DNA of 18,811 nucleotides from an uncultured Mediterraneibacter sp. GTDB taxonomy: Bacteria > Bacillota > Clostridia > Lachnospirales > Lachnospiraceae. Below, piece after piece: positions 1 to 6,876 of the stretch (its first letter is position 1; every line of letters starts with the position of its first letter). The position numbers and the translations under genes were made by a program. The notes under the pieces were generated by a model, which was not told the DNA's origin, made no database searches, and was given only the letters and a program-made list of their open reading frames with translations. The stretch covers positions 1 through 18,811 of the forward strand of contig CAKRWZ010000035.1 in assembly GCA_934418295.1 (NCBI GenBank). The letters run 5' to 3'.

Positions 1-4
1 CATT

Positions 5-721
5 TTAGCAAAAACGAAGATGCCTCACAAACACTTCACCCAGCTCCAAATCTTCCGGTGTCGTGATTTTGATGTTTTCATAAGAGCCTTCTGTCAGTTC
101 TACCGGCTGTTTTGTCATTTGCTCTACTACCATAGCATCATCTGTCACTTGTACATATTTTTCCTGCATCAGTCTGGAATATGCGTTTTTTACCAGATTT
201 ATTTCAAATACCTGCGGAGTCTGTACCATCCACATTTTACTGCGATCCGGAGTTTTTTGCACAATTCCTTTTTCATCCACTTCTTTGATCGTGTCTTTTA
301 CCGGCATTCCCACTACACAAGCCTTTGAGTAAATCACATTTTTATACGCTCTTTCCAGGATTTCCTCTGTCACAAAAGGCCTGGCTCCGTCATGTATAAA
401 AACATAACCTTCTCCCGAAATCTGCCGAAGCGCATTCCAAACGGAATCACTCCGTTCTTTTCCGCCTTCTACGATCTGTGTGATCTTAGAAAAGGGATAC
501 AAACTCAACACCTTTTCTGTGCAATAACTCTGCCTGCCTGCTCCGGTCACCAAAATAATCTGATCGATCAACGGCGAATCTTGGAAGGTACGCAAGGAAT
601 AATAGAGCATCGGCTTTTGGCCCAGCTCCAGATATTGCTTTTCTAAACTTCCTCCCACACGGGTACCCTTTCCCCCTGCCAATACAATGGCGATGCATGT
701 CTGTTTTTCTTTTTCCGACAT
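5..721 (-). CDS. ispD: 2-C-methyl-D-erythritol 4-phosphate cytidylyltransferase
   Basis: Cytosolic enzyme of the MEP isoprenoid pathway that joins CTP and MEP to give CDP-ME. The 238-residue product is full length for the family (about 230). Visible motifs are the nucleotide-binding loop LAGGKGTRVG (residues 14-23), KQYL (28-31), HDGARPF (110-116), PVKDTIK (140-146), TPQ (168-170), TDD (193-195) and ENIKITTPED (215-224), all in family order. The ATG at 721 is preceded only by a weak purine-rich site (GGGAAAGAG). It is the last gene of the minus-strand block in the window, 90 nt after tsaD. The stop codon lies at the window edge, so any following gene is not visible. Function is known from the family; operon membership is inferred from orientation. 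Confidence 0.95.
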   Translation of the reverse strand: MSEKEKQTCIAIVLAGGKGTRVGGSLEKQYLELGQKPMLYYSLRTFQDSPLIDQIILVTGAGRQSYCTEKVLSLYPFSKITQIVEGGKERSDSVWNALRQISGEGYVFIHDGARPFVTEEILERAYKNVIYSKACVVGMPVKDTIKEVDEKGIVQKTPDRSKMWMVQTPQVFEINLVKNAYSRLMQEKYVQVTDDAMVVEQMTKQPVELTEGSYENIKITTPEDLELGEVFVRHLRFC

Positions 722-811
722 TTTCTCTTTCCCACTAATTGTTTTTGCGATTTTTACAGCTTTTCCTTTACTCTGCTATTCTGTTTATCCTTCTATTGGT
801 TTATCAGCTCT

Positions 812-1840
812 TTAACGCTCTCCCAGTTTCAGGTTCGGAATCGCATTCAGACTAAAATCAGCTCTTTCCCCTGCGATATAATCGTAATAAGCTGCCGCGC
901 CGATCATTGCCGCATTGTCTGTACAGAAAATCGGAGAGGGATAATAAAAACGGATCCCCTTCTTTTCGCACGCTGCTTTCATCGCCTGGCGAAGCCCCTG
1001 ATTTGCCGCCACGCCTCCTGCGATCGCAAATTTATCCACGCCATACATATCTACGGCTGTCATGGAATGTTCTACCAACACCTCTACTACAGCCTCCTGG
1101 AAAGATGCTGCGATGTCTGCCGGTTCAAAGCTTTCCCCCTTCATCTCACAGCTGTTGATATAATTCAACACTGCGGATTTTACTCCGCTGAAGCTGAAAT
1201 CCAACGGCGCATCTGCCACATGGGCCTTTGGGAATGTAATTGCATGCGGGTCGCCCTGTTTAGAAAGTGCATCAATCTTCGGTCCGCCCGGATAACCCAG
1301 GTCAATGGCTCTTGCCACCTTGTCGAATGCTTCTCCCGCCGCATCATCTCTGGTCCGCCCCAGGATTTTGTAAACGCCGTAGTCTTCCACGCTGACCAGA
1401 TGGGTGTGCCCGCCGGATACGACCAGGCTCATAAACGGAGGTTCCAGATCCGGATGCTCGATGTAATTAGCGGAAATATGTCCTTCTATATGATGCACGC
1501 CGACCAGCGGCAGTCCTTTTGCGAAGGCGATGGCCTTGGCTTCTGCCACACCCACCAAAAGTGCACCCACCAGCCCCGGGCCGTAGGTGACACCGATCGC
1601 ATCGATCTCGTCCAAAGTCACATCTGCTTCCTCAAGAGCCGCCTGAATCACCTGATTTACTTTTTCAATATGCTTTCTGGATGCAATTTCCGGCACCACT
1701 CCGCCATATAATTTGTGGAGTTCTATCTGAGATGAAATCACATTGGACAGTACTTTTCTTCCATTTTCTACTACCGCTGCTGCCGTTTCGTCACAGGAGC
1801 TTTCAATCGCAAGTATTCTGACTCTATTTTCTTCTTTCAT
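812..1840 (-). CDS. tsaD: tRNA N6-adenosine threonylcarbamoyltransferase TsaD
   Basis: Catalytic subunit that transfers threonylcarbamoyl from TC-AMP to A37 of ANN-decoding tRNAs (t6A), working with TsaB and TsaE. The 342-residue protein is full length. It shows the ASKHA fold start ILAIESSCDETA (9-20), the metal-binding HxExH signature (H117, E119, H121), the loop SGGHTH (142-147), FSFSGVKSAVLNY, and the C-terminal CTDNAAMIG nucleotide/metal loop. The ATG at 1840 follows AAGGAG with a 5-nt spacer. It lies 25 nt after rnz. The partners tsaB and tsaE are encoded upstream in the same block, so the dedicated t6A transfer proteins are together here; only tsaC (TC-AMP synthase) is not in the window. 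Confidence 0.97.
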   Translation of the reverse strand: MKEENRVRILAIESSCDETAAAVVENGRKVLSNVISSQIELHKLYGGVVPEIASRKHIEKVNQVIQAALEEADVTLDEIDAIGVTYGPGLVGALLVGVAEAKAIAFAKGLPLVGVHHIEGHISANYIEHPDLEPPFMSLVVSGGHTHLVSVEDYGVYKILGRTRDDAAGEAFDKVARAIDLGYPGGPKIDALSKQGDPHAITFPKAHVADAPLDFSFSGVKSAVLNYINSCEMKGESFEPADIAASFQEAVVEVLVEHSMTAVDMYGVDKFAIAGGVAANQGLRQAMKAACEKKGIRFYYPSPIFCTDNAAMIGAAAYYDYIAGERADFSLNAIPNLKLGER

Positions 1841-1865
1841 CCTTACTCCTTTTTCTTCCTTCTCT

Positions 1866-2774
1866 TTATTCCGGAAAATCCAGCTCTGTTGTCATTCCGT
1901 CTTTGCCGGCTTTGCTCTTGGGAAAGATTCTTTTCACTTCATCCATATATTGATCCGGCCAGGTCAAGGACGGACTGTAATGTGTCAGCCACATTTCTTT
2001 TACTTCTGCCGTCTTCGCCAGATCCGCCGCCTCATAAAATGTCATATGTTTGTAAGCCGCCGCTTTGACCGCCTTATCCCTTTCTCCGTACATGCCTTCA
2101 CAGATAAAAAGATCCGATCCTTTTGCATGCTTCCGGATAGAGTCCGTGGGCCGGGTATCCGTCGTGTACGTCAGCTTGATCCCCTGTCTGGGCGGTCCCA
2201 TGACAAGATCCGGCGTATAGGTCTGACCTTCCCACTCCACATTTTCTCCGTTTTGCAATACCTTCCAACAAGTTTTCGGAATGGGCAGCTGCAGCGCTTT
2301 GGCTGCATCAAACTTGCCCTTTCGATCCACTTCCAGCGTATAGCCATAGCAAAGCACGTTATGGTTTACTTTAAACGCCGTGAGCCGATACCCGTTCAGT
2401 TCAAAGGTCTGCTCCGCTCCTTCGATTTCCCGGAACCGCAGCTCGAAGGGCAGCTCCGGTGCGATCACCCGCAGAGCGTTTACCACCCTCTCCAGCCCTT
2501 TTGGTCCGATCAATGTCAGGGGCTCTGTCCGATCTGCATTTCCCATAGTCAACAATAGTCCCGGCAATCCGCTGATATGGTCTCCGTGATAATGGGTAAA
2601 GCAAAGCACATCCAGCGGTTTCGGGCTCCAACCCTTTTCTTTCATGGCGATCTGGGTACCTTCCCCGCAGTCGATCAAAAGGCTGCTTCCGTTAAAGCGT
2701 ACCATCAGAGAAGTCAGCCATCTATAGGGAAGGGGCATCATTCCGCCGCTTCCCAGCAAACAAACATCTAACAT
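1866..2774 (-). CDS. rnz: ribonuclease Z (tRNA 3' endonuclease)
   Basis: Metallo-beta-lactamase-fold endonuclease that removes the 3' trailer from tRNA precursors. The 302-residue length fits the short bacterial RNase Z form. The zinc site HxHGDH is at residues 61-66 (H61, H63, D65, H66) followed by ISGLPGLL. Further ligand regions are VNHNVLCYGY, TTDTRPTDS, and the C-terminal KHMTFYEAADLA and LTHYSPS segments, typical of the RNase Z/ElaC branch rather than arylsulfatases. The ATG at 2774 has only a weak GGGG upstream and lies 16 nt after the stop of the small CxxC gene, so translation may be coupled. Its neighbours tsaB, tsaD and tsaE also act on tRNA. Confidence 0.95.
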   Translation of the reverse strand: MLDVCLLGSGGMMPLPYRWLTSLMVRFNGSSLLIDCGEGTQIAMKEKGWSPKPLDVLCFTHYHGDHISGLPGLLLTMGNADRTEPLTLIGPKGLERVVNALRVIAPELPFELRFREIEGAEQTFELNGYRLTAFKVNHNVLCYGYTLEVDRKGKFDAAKALQLPIPKTCWKVLQNGENVEWEGQTYTPDLVMGPPRQGIKLTYTTDTRPTDSIRKHAKGSDLFICEGMYGERDKAVKAAAYKHMTFYEAADLAKTAEVKEMWLTHYSPSLTWPDQYMDEVKRIFPKSKAGKDGMTTELDFPE

Positions 2775-2790
2775 ATCGATTCCCCGTCTT

Positions 2791-3033
2791 TTATTTTTCT
2801 TCTATCTCTATCGGAATCTGAAATCCGGCGATCCATTTGTCATAGCACGCCTCACAAAGATCAAAAGAATGGGTCTCCCCGTCTTTTTCGGAAAAATAGC
2901 CCCATTCATAATTTACGGAAAACACACCCTCCCTCGGTTCGCCGTCTGCAGTCCGAATTTCCTTTTTGCAGCAATTACAGACCATTTTTTCTATCTTTTG
3001 TATTTTTGTTGATTCCATTTTGTAACAGCGCAT
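2791..3033 (-). CDS. small CxxC-pair protein, probable zinc ribbon, unknown function
   Basis: I do not recognise an assigned function for this 80-residue protein. It has two cysteine pairs suited to one metal ion: C19/C22 in the stretch CNCCKKEI (with an extra C21) and C60/C63 in DLCEACYDKW. Between them is an aromatic-rich core including VNYEWGYFSEKDGE. No signal peptide or membrane segment is visible, so it is probably cytosolic. The ATG at 3033 is chosen because AGGAGG lies 5 nt upstream; ATGs at codons 6 and 17 are possible but less well placed. It sits between rimI and rnz with 16 nt to rnz, which suggests co-expression with translation and tRNA genes. Zinc binding is an inference from cysteine spacing. 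Confidence 0.8.
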   Translation of the reverse strand: MRCYKMESTKIQKIEKMVCNCCKKEIRTADGEPREGVFSVNYEWGYFSEKDGETHSFDLCEACYDKWIAGFQIPIEIEEK

Positions 3034-3080
3034 TTTTTCCTCCTGTACATTTCCTTTTAGTTTTCTTTTGCTACGCCATC

Positions 3081-3104
3081 ATTATAACGTTTCGATAGCC
3101 GAAA
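3081..3104 (-). promoter_or_regulatory. possible internal promoter and inverted repeat ahead of the CxxC-protein gene
   Basis: The 73-nt gap after rimI holds a perfect TATAAT-type -10 (ATTATA on the plus strand at 3081-3086). Immediately upstream of it is a short inverted repeat, TTTCG-5 nt-CGAAA (3090-3104). The hexamer 17 nt upstream of the -10 (AGGTTT) is a poor -35. This could be a weak or activator-dependent internal start for the CxxC gene, rnz, tsaD and ispD, or chance AT-richness. Confidence 0.3.
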
Positions 3105-3106
3105 AC

Positions 3107-3571
3107 CTACTGGGAAACGCTGGATGTTTCCAGGGCACAGCTCATCAGGACAGCTGATTCCCCCGGATCTTTATAAAAATGCTTTCTGATTCCATCTTCC
3201 CGAAAACCGCAGGCTTTATAAAAGCAGCGGGCAGCATGATTACTTTCCCGCACATCCAAAAAAATTCCCGTACAGGCATTCGCGAGCCCAAACTGCGCCA
3301 ACGCACGGATCAATGCAGTCGCCACTCCTTGTCTGCGAAAGCTTTTTTTCACTCCGATCCTGGCGATCTCACATTCGTCTGCCGCCCAATATCCGAGCAG
3401 ATAGCCACAATCTTTTCCGTCTTGTTTTGCCAGAAAGCAGGCTGCTGTCGCCTGCTCCAGTGTTCCCAGTATCCCCTTGTCGCTCCAGGGATCTGAAAAA
3501 AGCTGTTTCTCCAGCAGTTCCACAAAAGGAATGTCTTCCGGTTTCATTTTTTCAATGATAATCTCACTCAT
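3107..3571 (-). CDS. rimI: ribosomal protein bS18 alanine N-acetyltransferase RimI
   Basis: GNAT-family acetyltransferase that by family assignment acetylates the N-terminal alanine of ribosomal protein S18. From the ATG at 3571 it is 154 residues long, the normal size. The frame is open further upstream to 3667, but that extension lies inside tsaB and would add an arginine-rich stretch unlike GNAT proteins. The ATG at 3571 has AAGGA about 7 nt upstream and overlaps the tsaB stop by 8 nt. Motifs seen are EIARIGV (68-74), the acetyl-CoA loop RRQGVATAL (79-87), LDVRESN (105-111) and the tyrosine of CFYKACGF (Y118). tsaB-rimI-tsaD proximity is a common Firmicutes arrangement, which supports RimI over other GNATs. 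Confidence 0.92.
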   Translation of the reverse strand: MSEIIIEKMKPEDIPFVELLEKQLFSDPWSDKGILGTLEQATAACFLAKQDGKDCGYLLGYWAADECEIARIGVKKSFRRQGVATALIRALAQFGLANACTGIFLDVRESNHAARCFYKACGFREDGIRKHFYKDPGESAVLMSCALETSSVSQ

Positions 3572-4319
3572 GTTTTTCCTTCGCCTCTGCCGCCAGCCGT
3601 TCCGCCCGCTCCCGTTCTGCCTGGGAAACCCGCAGATAATCCGGTTTAAAATCTGCTGCAGATTCAAATTTTTCTTCTTTATAATAACGCAGTCCCAGTG
3701 CGCCGACTGCTCCGGCCCGCTGCCGGTTCAAATGTTCCGGGGCATACGTATGCGGTACCGTCAATCCCGCTTCCAGTTTTTCTTTATAAACGGGCACGCC
3801 GTCTCCCAGAAAAACTACCGGCTTTTCTGCATCATTTAATTCCTGTATCAAAGCATCCACCGCGATCGCCCGCTGCGTCTGCACCACCTGCAAGTGTTCT
3901 TCCGGCGCTTCGGATCGTTCTGTCTGCTCTGCAGAAAATGTATAGATCCCGTTATAGACCTGGCTTCTTCTCGCATCCATGATCGGGCAGATCCGTTCAT
4001 GGCAGCCGTAAAGATTGTATGCCAGCCCCTCCAATGTGGGCACAGGGATCACCGGCACATTTAAAGCCAGACACAGTCCTTTCGCTGTGGCCGCTCCGAT
4101 GCGCAGTCCCGTAAAAGATCCCGGTCCGGACGCAATTGCAACCGCCTCAATCTCCTGAAGCCTCAGTTCTGTCATATCTGTGATCTCATCCAGCATCGGA
4201 AGCAGGGTCTGAGAATGTGTTTTTTTATAATTTACCGTATATTCTGCTCTGAGCTGCCCGTCTTCGACGATCGCCACCGAAGCGGTCAGGCCGGAACTGT
4301 CTAAGGCCAATATTTTCAC
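3564..4319 (-). CDS. tsaB: tRNA threonylcarbamoyladenosine biosynthesis protein TsaB
   Basis: Non-catalytic scaffold of the bacterial t6A complex; it binds TsaD and, with TsaE, supports its turnover. The 251-residue product has the ASKHA N-terminus MKILALDSSG, the conserved SGPGSFTGLRIG (64-75) and the motif MDARRSQVYNGIY (114-126). The start is a GTG at 4319 with AGGAGG 5 nt upstream. It overlaps rimI by 8 nt (coupled translation) and follows tsaE by 70 nt. That gap is filled by a 23-bp duplication with an open mini-frame that ends 1 nt before this GTG, so translation of tsaB may depend on ribosomes arriving from tsaE. Confidence 0.96.
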   Translation of the reverse strand: MKILALDSSGLTASVAIVEDGQLRAEYTVNYKKTHSQTLLPMLDEITDMTELRLQEIEAVAIASGPGSFTGLRIGAATAKGLCLALNVPVIPVPTLEGLAYNLYGCHERICPIMDARRSQVYNGIYTFSAEQTERSEAPEEHLQVVQTQRAIAVDALIQELNDAEKPVVFLGDGVPVYKEKLEAGLTVPHTYAPEHLNRQRAGAVGALGLRYYKEEKFESAADFKPDYLRVSQAERERAERLAAEAKEKHE

Positions 4320-4320
4320 G

Positions 4321-4389
4321 TCACCCTCCTATCCGCCAGTTCTTTGCATTTTCGCCGCATTTACTTAGCTCTTTGCATTTTCGCCGCAT
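4321..4389 (-). CDS. possible 22-codon coupling mini-ORF between tsaE and tsaB
   Basis: Directly after the tsaE stop (TAA then ATG, read TAAATG) a frame runs 22 codons, beginning MRRKCKEL, and stops at TGA one nucleotide before the tsaB GTG. It crosses both copies of the 23-bp duplication; because the repeat period is 29 nt, the copies are read in different frames, so the peptide itself is not repeated. It has no ribosome binding site of its own and could only be reached by stop-start reinitiation. The geometry is seen in the sequence; that it is translated is speculation, and the short length makes a chance frame quite possible. Confidence 0.2.
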   Translation of the reverse strand: MRRKCKELSKCGENAKNWRIGG

Positions 4390-4392
4390 TTA
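4341..4392. repeat. 23-bp direct duplication in the tsaE-tsaB spacer
   Basis: Two perfect 23-nt copies occur at 4341-4363 and 4370-4392, separated by 6 nt (period 29). Each contains the core TTTGCATTTTCGCCGCAT. The second copy covers the tsaE stop codon. I see no third copy in the window. It could be a recent local duplication, or one instance of a dispersed short repeat in this genome. Confidence 0.9.
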
Positions 4393-4818
4393 TCTGCAGG
4401 AACTGACTGTGATTTTTCGATAATCCACGCCTTTTTGAAGATCCTTTTCAATCAGGATATCCGTCCGTTCTTCCGGCAGAATCTCCGAAATCAATTCCGC
4501 CCACTCGATCAGGCAGACTCCTTCTCCCATGATATACTCATCGAATCCGATCTCGTCCATTTCTTCCGGATCTCCGATCCGATATACGTCAAAATGATAA
4601 AAGGGGATTCGCCCGTCTTCATAAATCTGAACGATGGTGAAGGTCGGGCTGTTTACTGCTTCCTGCACTCCGAGCCCCTTTGCAAAGCCTTGGGTAAACA
4701 GTGTTTTCCCGACGCCCAGATCTCCGGTCAACGCATACACCTGTCCGGGTAGAGCTTTTTCTCCCAGCTGCTGCCCCAGATGATAGGTCTCTTCCGGACT
4801 TCTCGTTTCTATGACCAT
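4390..4818 (-). CDS. tsaE: tRNA threonylcarbamoyladenosine biosynthesis ATPase TsaE
   Basis: P-loop ATPase that binds the TsaB-TsaD heterodimer and is needed for repeated rounds of t6A synthesis. The 142-residue protein carries Walker A GDLGVGKT (32-39), the family motif NSPTFTIVQIY (56-66), FYHFDVYR (73-80) and the acidic IEWAE segment (104-108). The ATG at 4818 follows AAAAGGAG with a longish spacer of about 10 nt; this site directly adjoins the stop of the upstream AICAR formyltransferase gene. The stop codon is embedded in the 23-bp repeat. It is the first gene of the t6A cluster and appears to be co-transcribed with the two purine genes upstream. Confidence 0.95.
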   Translation of the reverse strand: MVIETRSPEETYHLGQQLGEKALPGQVYALTGDLGVGKTLFTQGFAKGLGVQEAVNSPTFTIVQIYEDGRIPFYHFDVYRIGDPEEMDEIGFDEYIMGEGVCLIEWAELISEILPEERTDILIEKDLQKGVDYRKITVSSCR

Positions 4819-4834
4819 GTCTCTTCGACTCCTT

Positions 4835-6013
4835 TTAATGATGGAAAAGACGGATTCCGGTAAACGCCATTACCATATCGTATTTATCGCAAGCTTCGAT
4901 CACAGCCTCGTCTCTTACAGAACCACCCGGCTCTGCCACATATTTCACGCCGCTTTTGTATGCACGGTCGATATTGTCGCTGAACGGGAAAAATGCGTCG
5001 GAACCCAACGCCACATCCGTATTTTTTGCCAGCCATGCTTTCTTCTCTTCTGCCGTAAACACCTCCGGTTTTACTTTGAAGATTCCCTGCCATGCACCGT
5101 CTGCCAATACATCCATATAGTCTTCTCCGATATAAAGGTCGATGGCATTGTCACGATCTGCTCTTTTGATTCCGTCTACAAACTGCAGACCGAGTACCTG
5201 TGGGCTCTGTCTGAGGAACCAATTATCTGCTTTGCTTCCCGCCAGTCGTGTACAGTGGATCCTGGACTGCTGCCCTGCGCCGATTCCGATAGCCTGTCCG
5301 CCTTTTACAAAGCAAACAGAATTGGACTGGGTATATTTTAAAGTGATCATCGCAACTGCAAGATCGATCTTTGCCTGTTTCGGCAGCTCTTTGTTTTTAG
5401 TCACCACATTTCCGAAAAAGTCATCGTCGATCTTCAATTCATTTCTGCCCTGCTCGAAAGTGATGCCAAACACTTCTTTATGCTCTACCGGATTTGGCTG
5501 ATAATCCGGATCGATCTGGATGATGTTGTATGTTCCTCTTTTTTTCTGCTTAAGAATCTCCAATGCCTCCGGCTCATAGCCCGGTGCGATCACTCCGTCG
5601 GACACCTCCGGTTTGATCAGACGTGCGGTGGAAACATCACACACATCAGACAAAGAGATAAAATCACCGAAGGAAGACATTCTGTCCGCGCCCCTTGCCC
5701 GGGCATATGCACATGCCAGCGGAGAAAGCTCCTCATAATTTTCTACCCAATAAATCTTTGCCAGCACTTCATCCAACGGAAGACCTACCGCTGCTCCCGC
5801 CGGGGAAACGTGTTTGAAAGAGGTCGCTGCCGGAAGACCAGTCGCCGCTTTCAGCTCTCTCACCAGCTGCCATCCGTTAAACGCATCCAAAAAATTGATG
5901 TATCCCGGCTTTCCGTTCAGCACCCGGATCGGAAGCTCACTTCCGTCGTTCATAAAAATTTTTGATGGTTTCTGATTCGGATTACATCCATATTTCAATT
6001 CCAGTTCTTTCAT
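4835..6013 (-). CDS. stand-alone AICAR formyltransferase (ATIC-type transformylase domain)
   Basis: Transfers a formyl group from 10-formyl-THF to AICAR to give FAICAR, the ninth step of purine synthesis. The 392-residue protein has only the transformylase half of PurH; the N-terminal MGS-like IMP cyclohydrolase domain is absent (bifunctional PurH is about 510-590 residues). The catalytic Lys-His pair is K67-H68 in SFKHVSPAGAAVG. Other long matches to the animal ATIC pattern are YARARGADRMSSFGDF, VSDGVIAPGYE, YTQSNSVC, IGIGAGQQSRIHCTRLAG, SDAFFPF and the terminal RLFHH, where usual bacterial PurH has KHTNPCG-like text. ATG at 6013 lies about 12 nt from AGGAGG. It is 51 nt after the IMP cyclohydrolase gene, which supplies the missing final step. 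The resemblance to ATIC is judged from memory, without an alignment. Confidence 0.93.
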   Translation of the reverse strand: MKELELKYGCNPNQKPSKIFMNDGSELPIRVLNGKPGYINFLDAFNGWQLVRELKAATGLPAATSFKHVSPAGAAVGLPLDEVLAKIYWVENYEELSPLACAYARARGADRMSSFGDFISLSDVCDVSTARLIKPEVSDGVIAPGYEPEALEILKQKKRGTYNIIQIDPDYQPNPVEHKEVFGITFEQGRNELKIDDDFFGNVVTKNKELPKQAKIDLAVAMITLKYTQSNSVCFVKGGQAIGIGAGQQSRIHCTRLAGSKADNWFLRQSPQVLGLQFVDGIKRADRDNAIDLYIGEDYMDVLADGAWQGIFKVKPEVFTAEEKKAWLAKNTDVALGSDAFFPFSDNIDRAYKSGVKYVAEPGGSVRDEAVIEACDKYDMVMAFTGIRLFHH

Positions 6014-6064
6014 ATTTATACAATACCTCCTGTCATTTTTCGCATCTGTTTTATATTCTTACTG

Positions 6065-6778
6065 TCAATGATTCTTATTTCTTATTCTGGTCTCCCGGGT
6101 GCCGTCAGCCAGATCGATATATCTTACGAACAAAGATACCTTATTATCTGCATTCAGGCTGCCCCAAAGCAACTCCGTGAACGCATCGATATCATCCAAA
6201 ATCCCGATCAGTTTCGGCTCTCCTTCAAAGCTTGGAAGAGGAGTTCCGTCACACTGATAGGTGTGGATAAAATGCCCCTCTCCTGCTGCCGGATGTTCAT
6301 ATGAGAACGTATATCTGCTGCAGCTGTCCGGGCTGCCGTTATTACTCTTCAAAATGGACATCATATAGCTGTAATTGCCGTCTTTTATTTCCATAACTCC
6401 CGAAATACGCGGCGTATAATTCGGCCCGTCCGGTTCAAACTCTCTGGCCCGAAGCGCCTGTTCAAAGGTCAGTCCCTGTTCCAATCCTTCATAAACCGTA
6501 TCTGTCTGATCGCCGTTCGTCACGATCGTCCGATTGCCCAGCACTCTTACCGGTGCATAAATAATCAGGCTGGGATCCGTCATCTTGGATGGATCAAAAG
6601 CCTGTGTACGGATCCCGGCTCCGTCTTCTACAAACACACGGTTACGGCTGTTTTCACTTCTCCCCATGATAAAATAGGCTGCCACCGCCTTCTTACCATC
6701 TGCGCTTCTCCCCAGGATGATCCCTCTTCCCGGATAAGCATTTGTCTTTAACTCCTGTTCAATGGATAACATTTTCAT
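6065..6778 (-). CDS. purO: IMP cyclohydrolase, PurO-like
   Basis: Predicted to close FAICAR to IMP, the last step of purine synthesis. The 237-residue product resembles the archaeal-type IMP cyclohydrolase family (Pfam IMP_cyclohyd, an Ntn-hydrolase-like fold), not the MGS-like domain of PurH. Characteristic stretches are AYPGRGIILGRS (14-25), AYFIMGRSENSRNRVF, IIYAPVRVL, GPNYTPRISG and YTFSYEHPAAGEGHFIHTY. The ATG at 6778 (followed by AAA ATG) has AAGGAG at 6788-6793, 9 nt upstream. It is the first gene after a good sigma-A promoter and is followed after 51 nt by the stand-alone AICAR formyltransferase. The pair therefore replaces one fused PurH. The family call rests on recognised sequence stretches and on the neighbour; no search was run. 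Confidence 0.88.
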   Translation of the reverse strand: MKMLSIEQELKTNAYPGRGIILGRSADGKKAVAAYFIMGRSENSRNRVFVEDGAGIRTQAFDPSKMTDPSLIIYAPVRVLGNRTIVTNGDQTDTVYEGLEQGLTFEQALRAREFEPDGPNYTPRISGVMEIKDGNYSYMMSILKSNNGSPDSCSRYTFSYEHPAAGEGHFIHTYQCDGTPLPSFEGEPKLIGILDDIDAFTELLWGSLNADNKVSLFVRYIDLADGTRETRIRNKNH

Positions 6779-6830
6779 AAAATGAAGCTCCTTAGTATTA
6801 TAATGTCATGGTTCTTTTGATTTCTTTTCT

Positions 6831-6859
6831 ATTATATCTGTGAACCTCTTGAAGTTCAA
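6831..6859 (-). promoter_or_regulatory. sigma-A promoter of the purO-AICAR formyltransferase-tsa block, with overlapping inverted repeat
   Basis: Reading on the minus strand, TTGAAC (6854-6859) is followed by exactly 17 nt and a perfect TATAAT (6831-6836). An 18-bp imperfect palindrome, TGAACCTCTTGAAGTTCA on the plus strand (6841-6858), has 5-bp outer arms TGAAC/GTTCA plus inner matches. It covers the -35 and most of the spacer, where a repressor would block RNA polymerase. It does not match the B. subtilis PurBox as I recall it. This is the only strong promoter I see for the minus-strand block down to ispD. Confidence 0.65.
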
Positions 6860-6876
6860 CCGTGAAAGCTATGATT

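Noticed and set aside
1067..1711. 214-codon plus-strand frame
   Set aside because: It is antisense to tsaD, whose motifs are complete, and has no ribosome binding site or recognisable domain.
3572..3667. 32-residue N-terminal extension of RimI
   Set aside because: It overlaps tsaB and does not resemble GNAT N-termini; the ATG at 3571 has an AAGGA site and the common coupling overlap.
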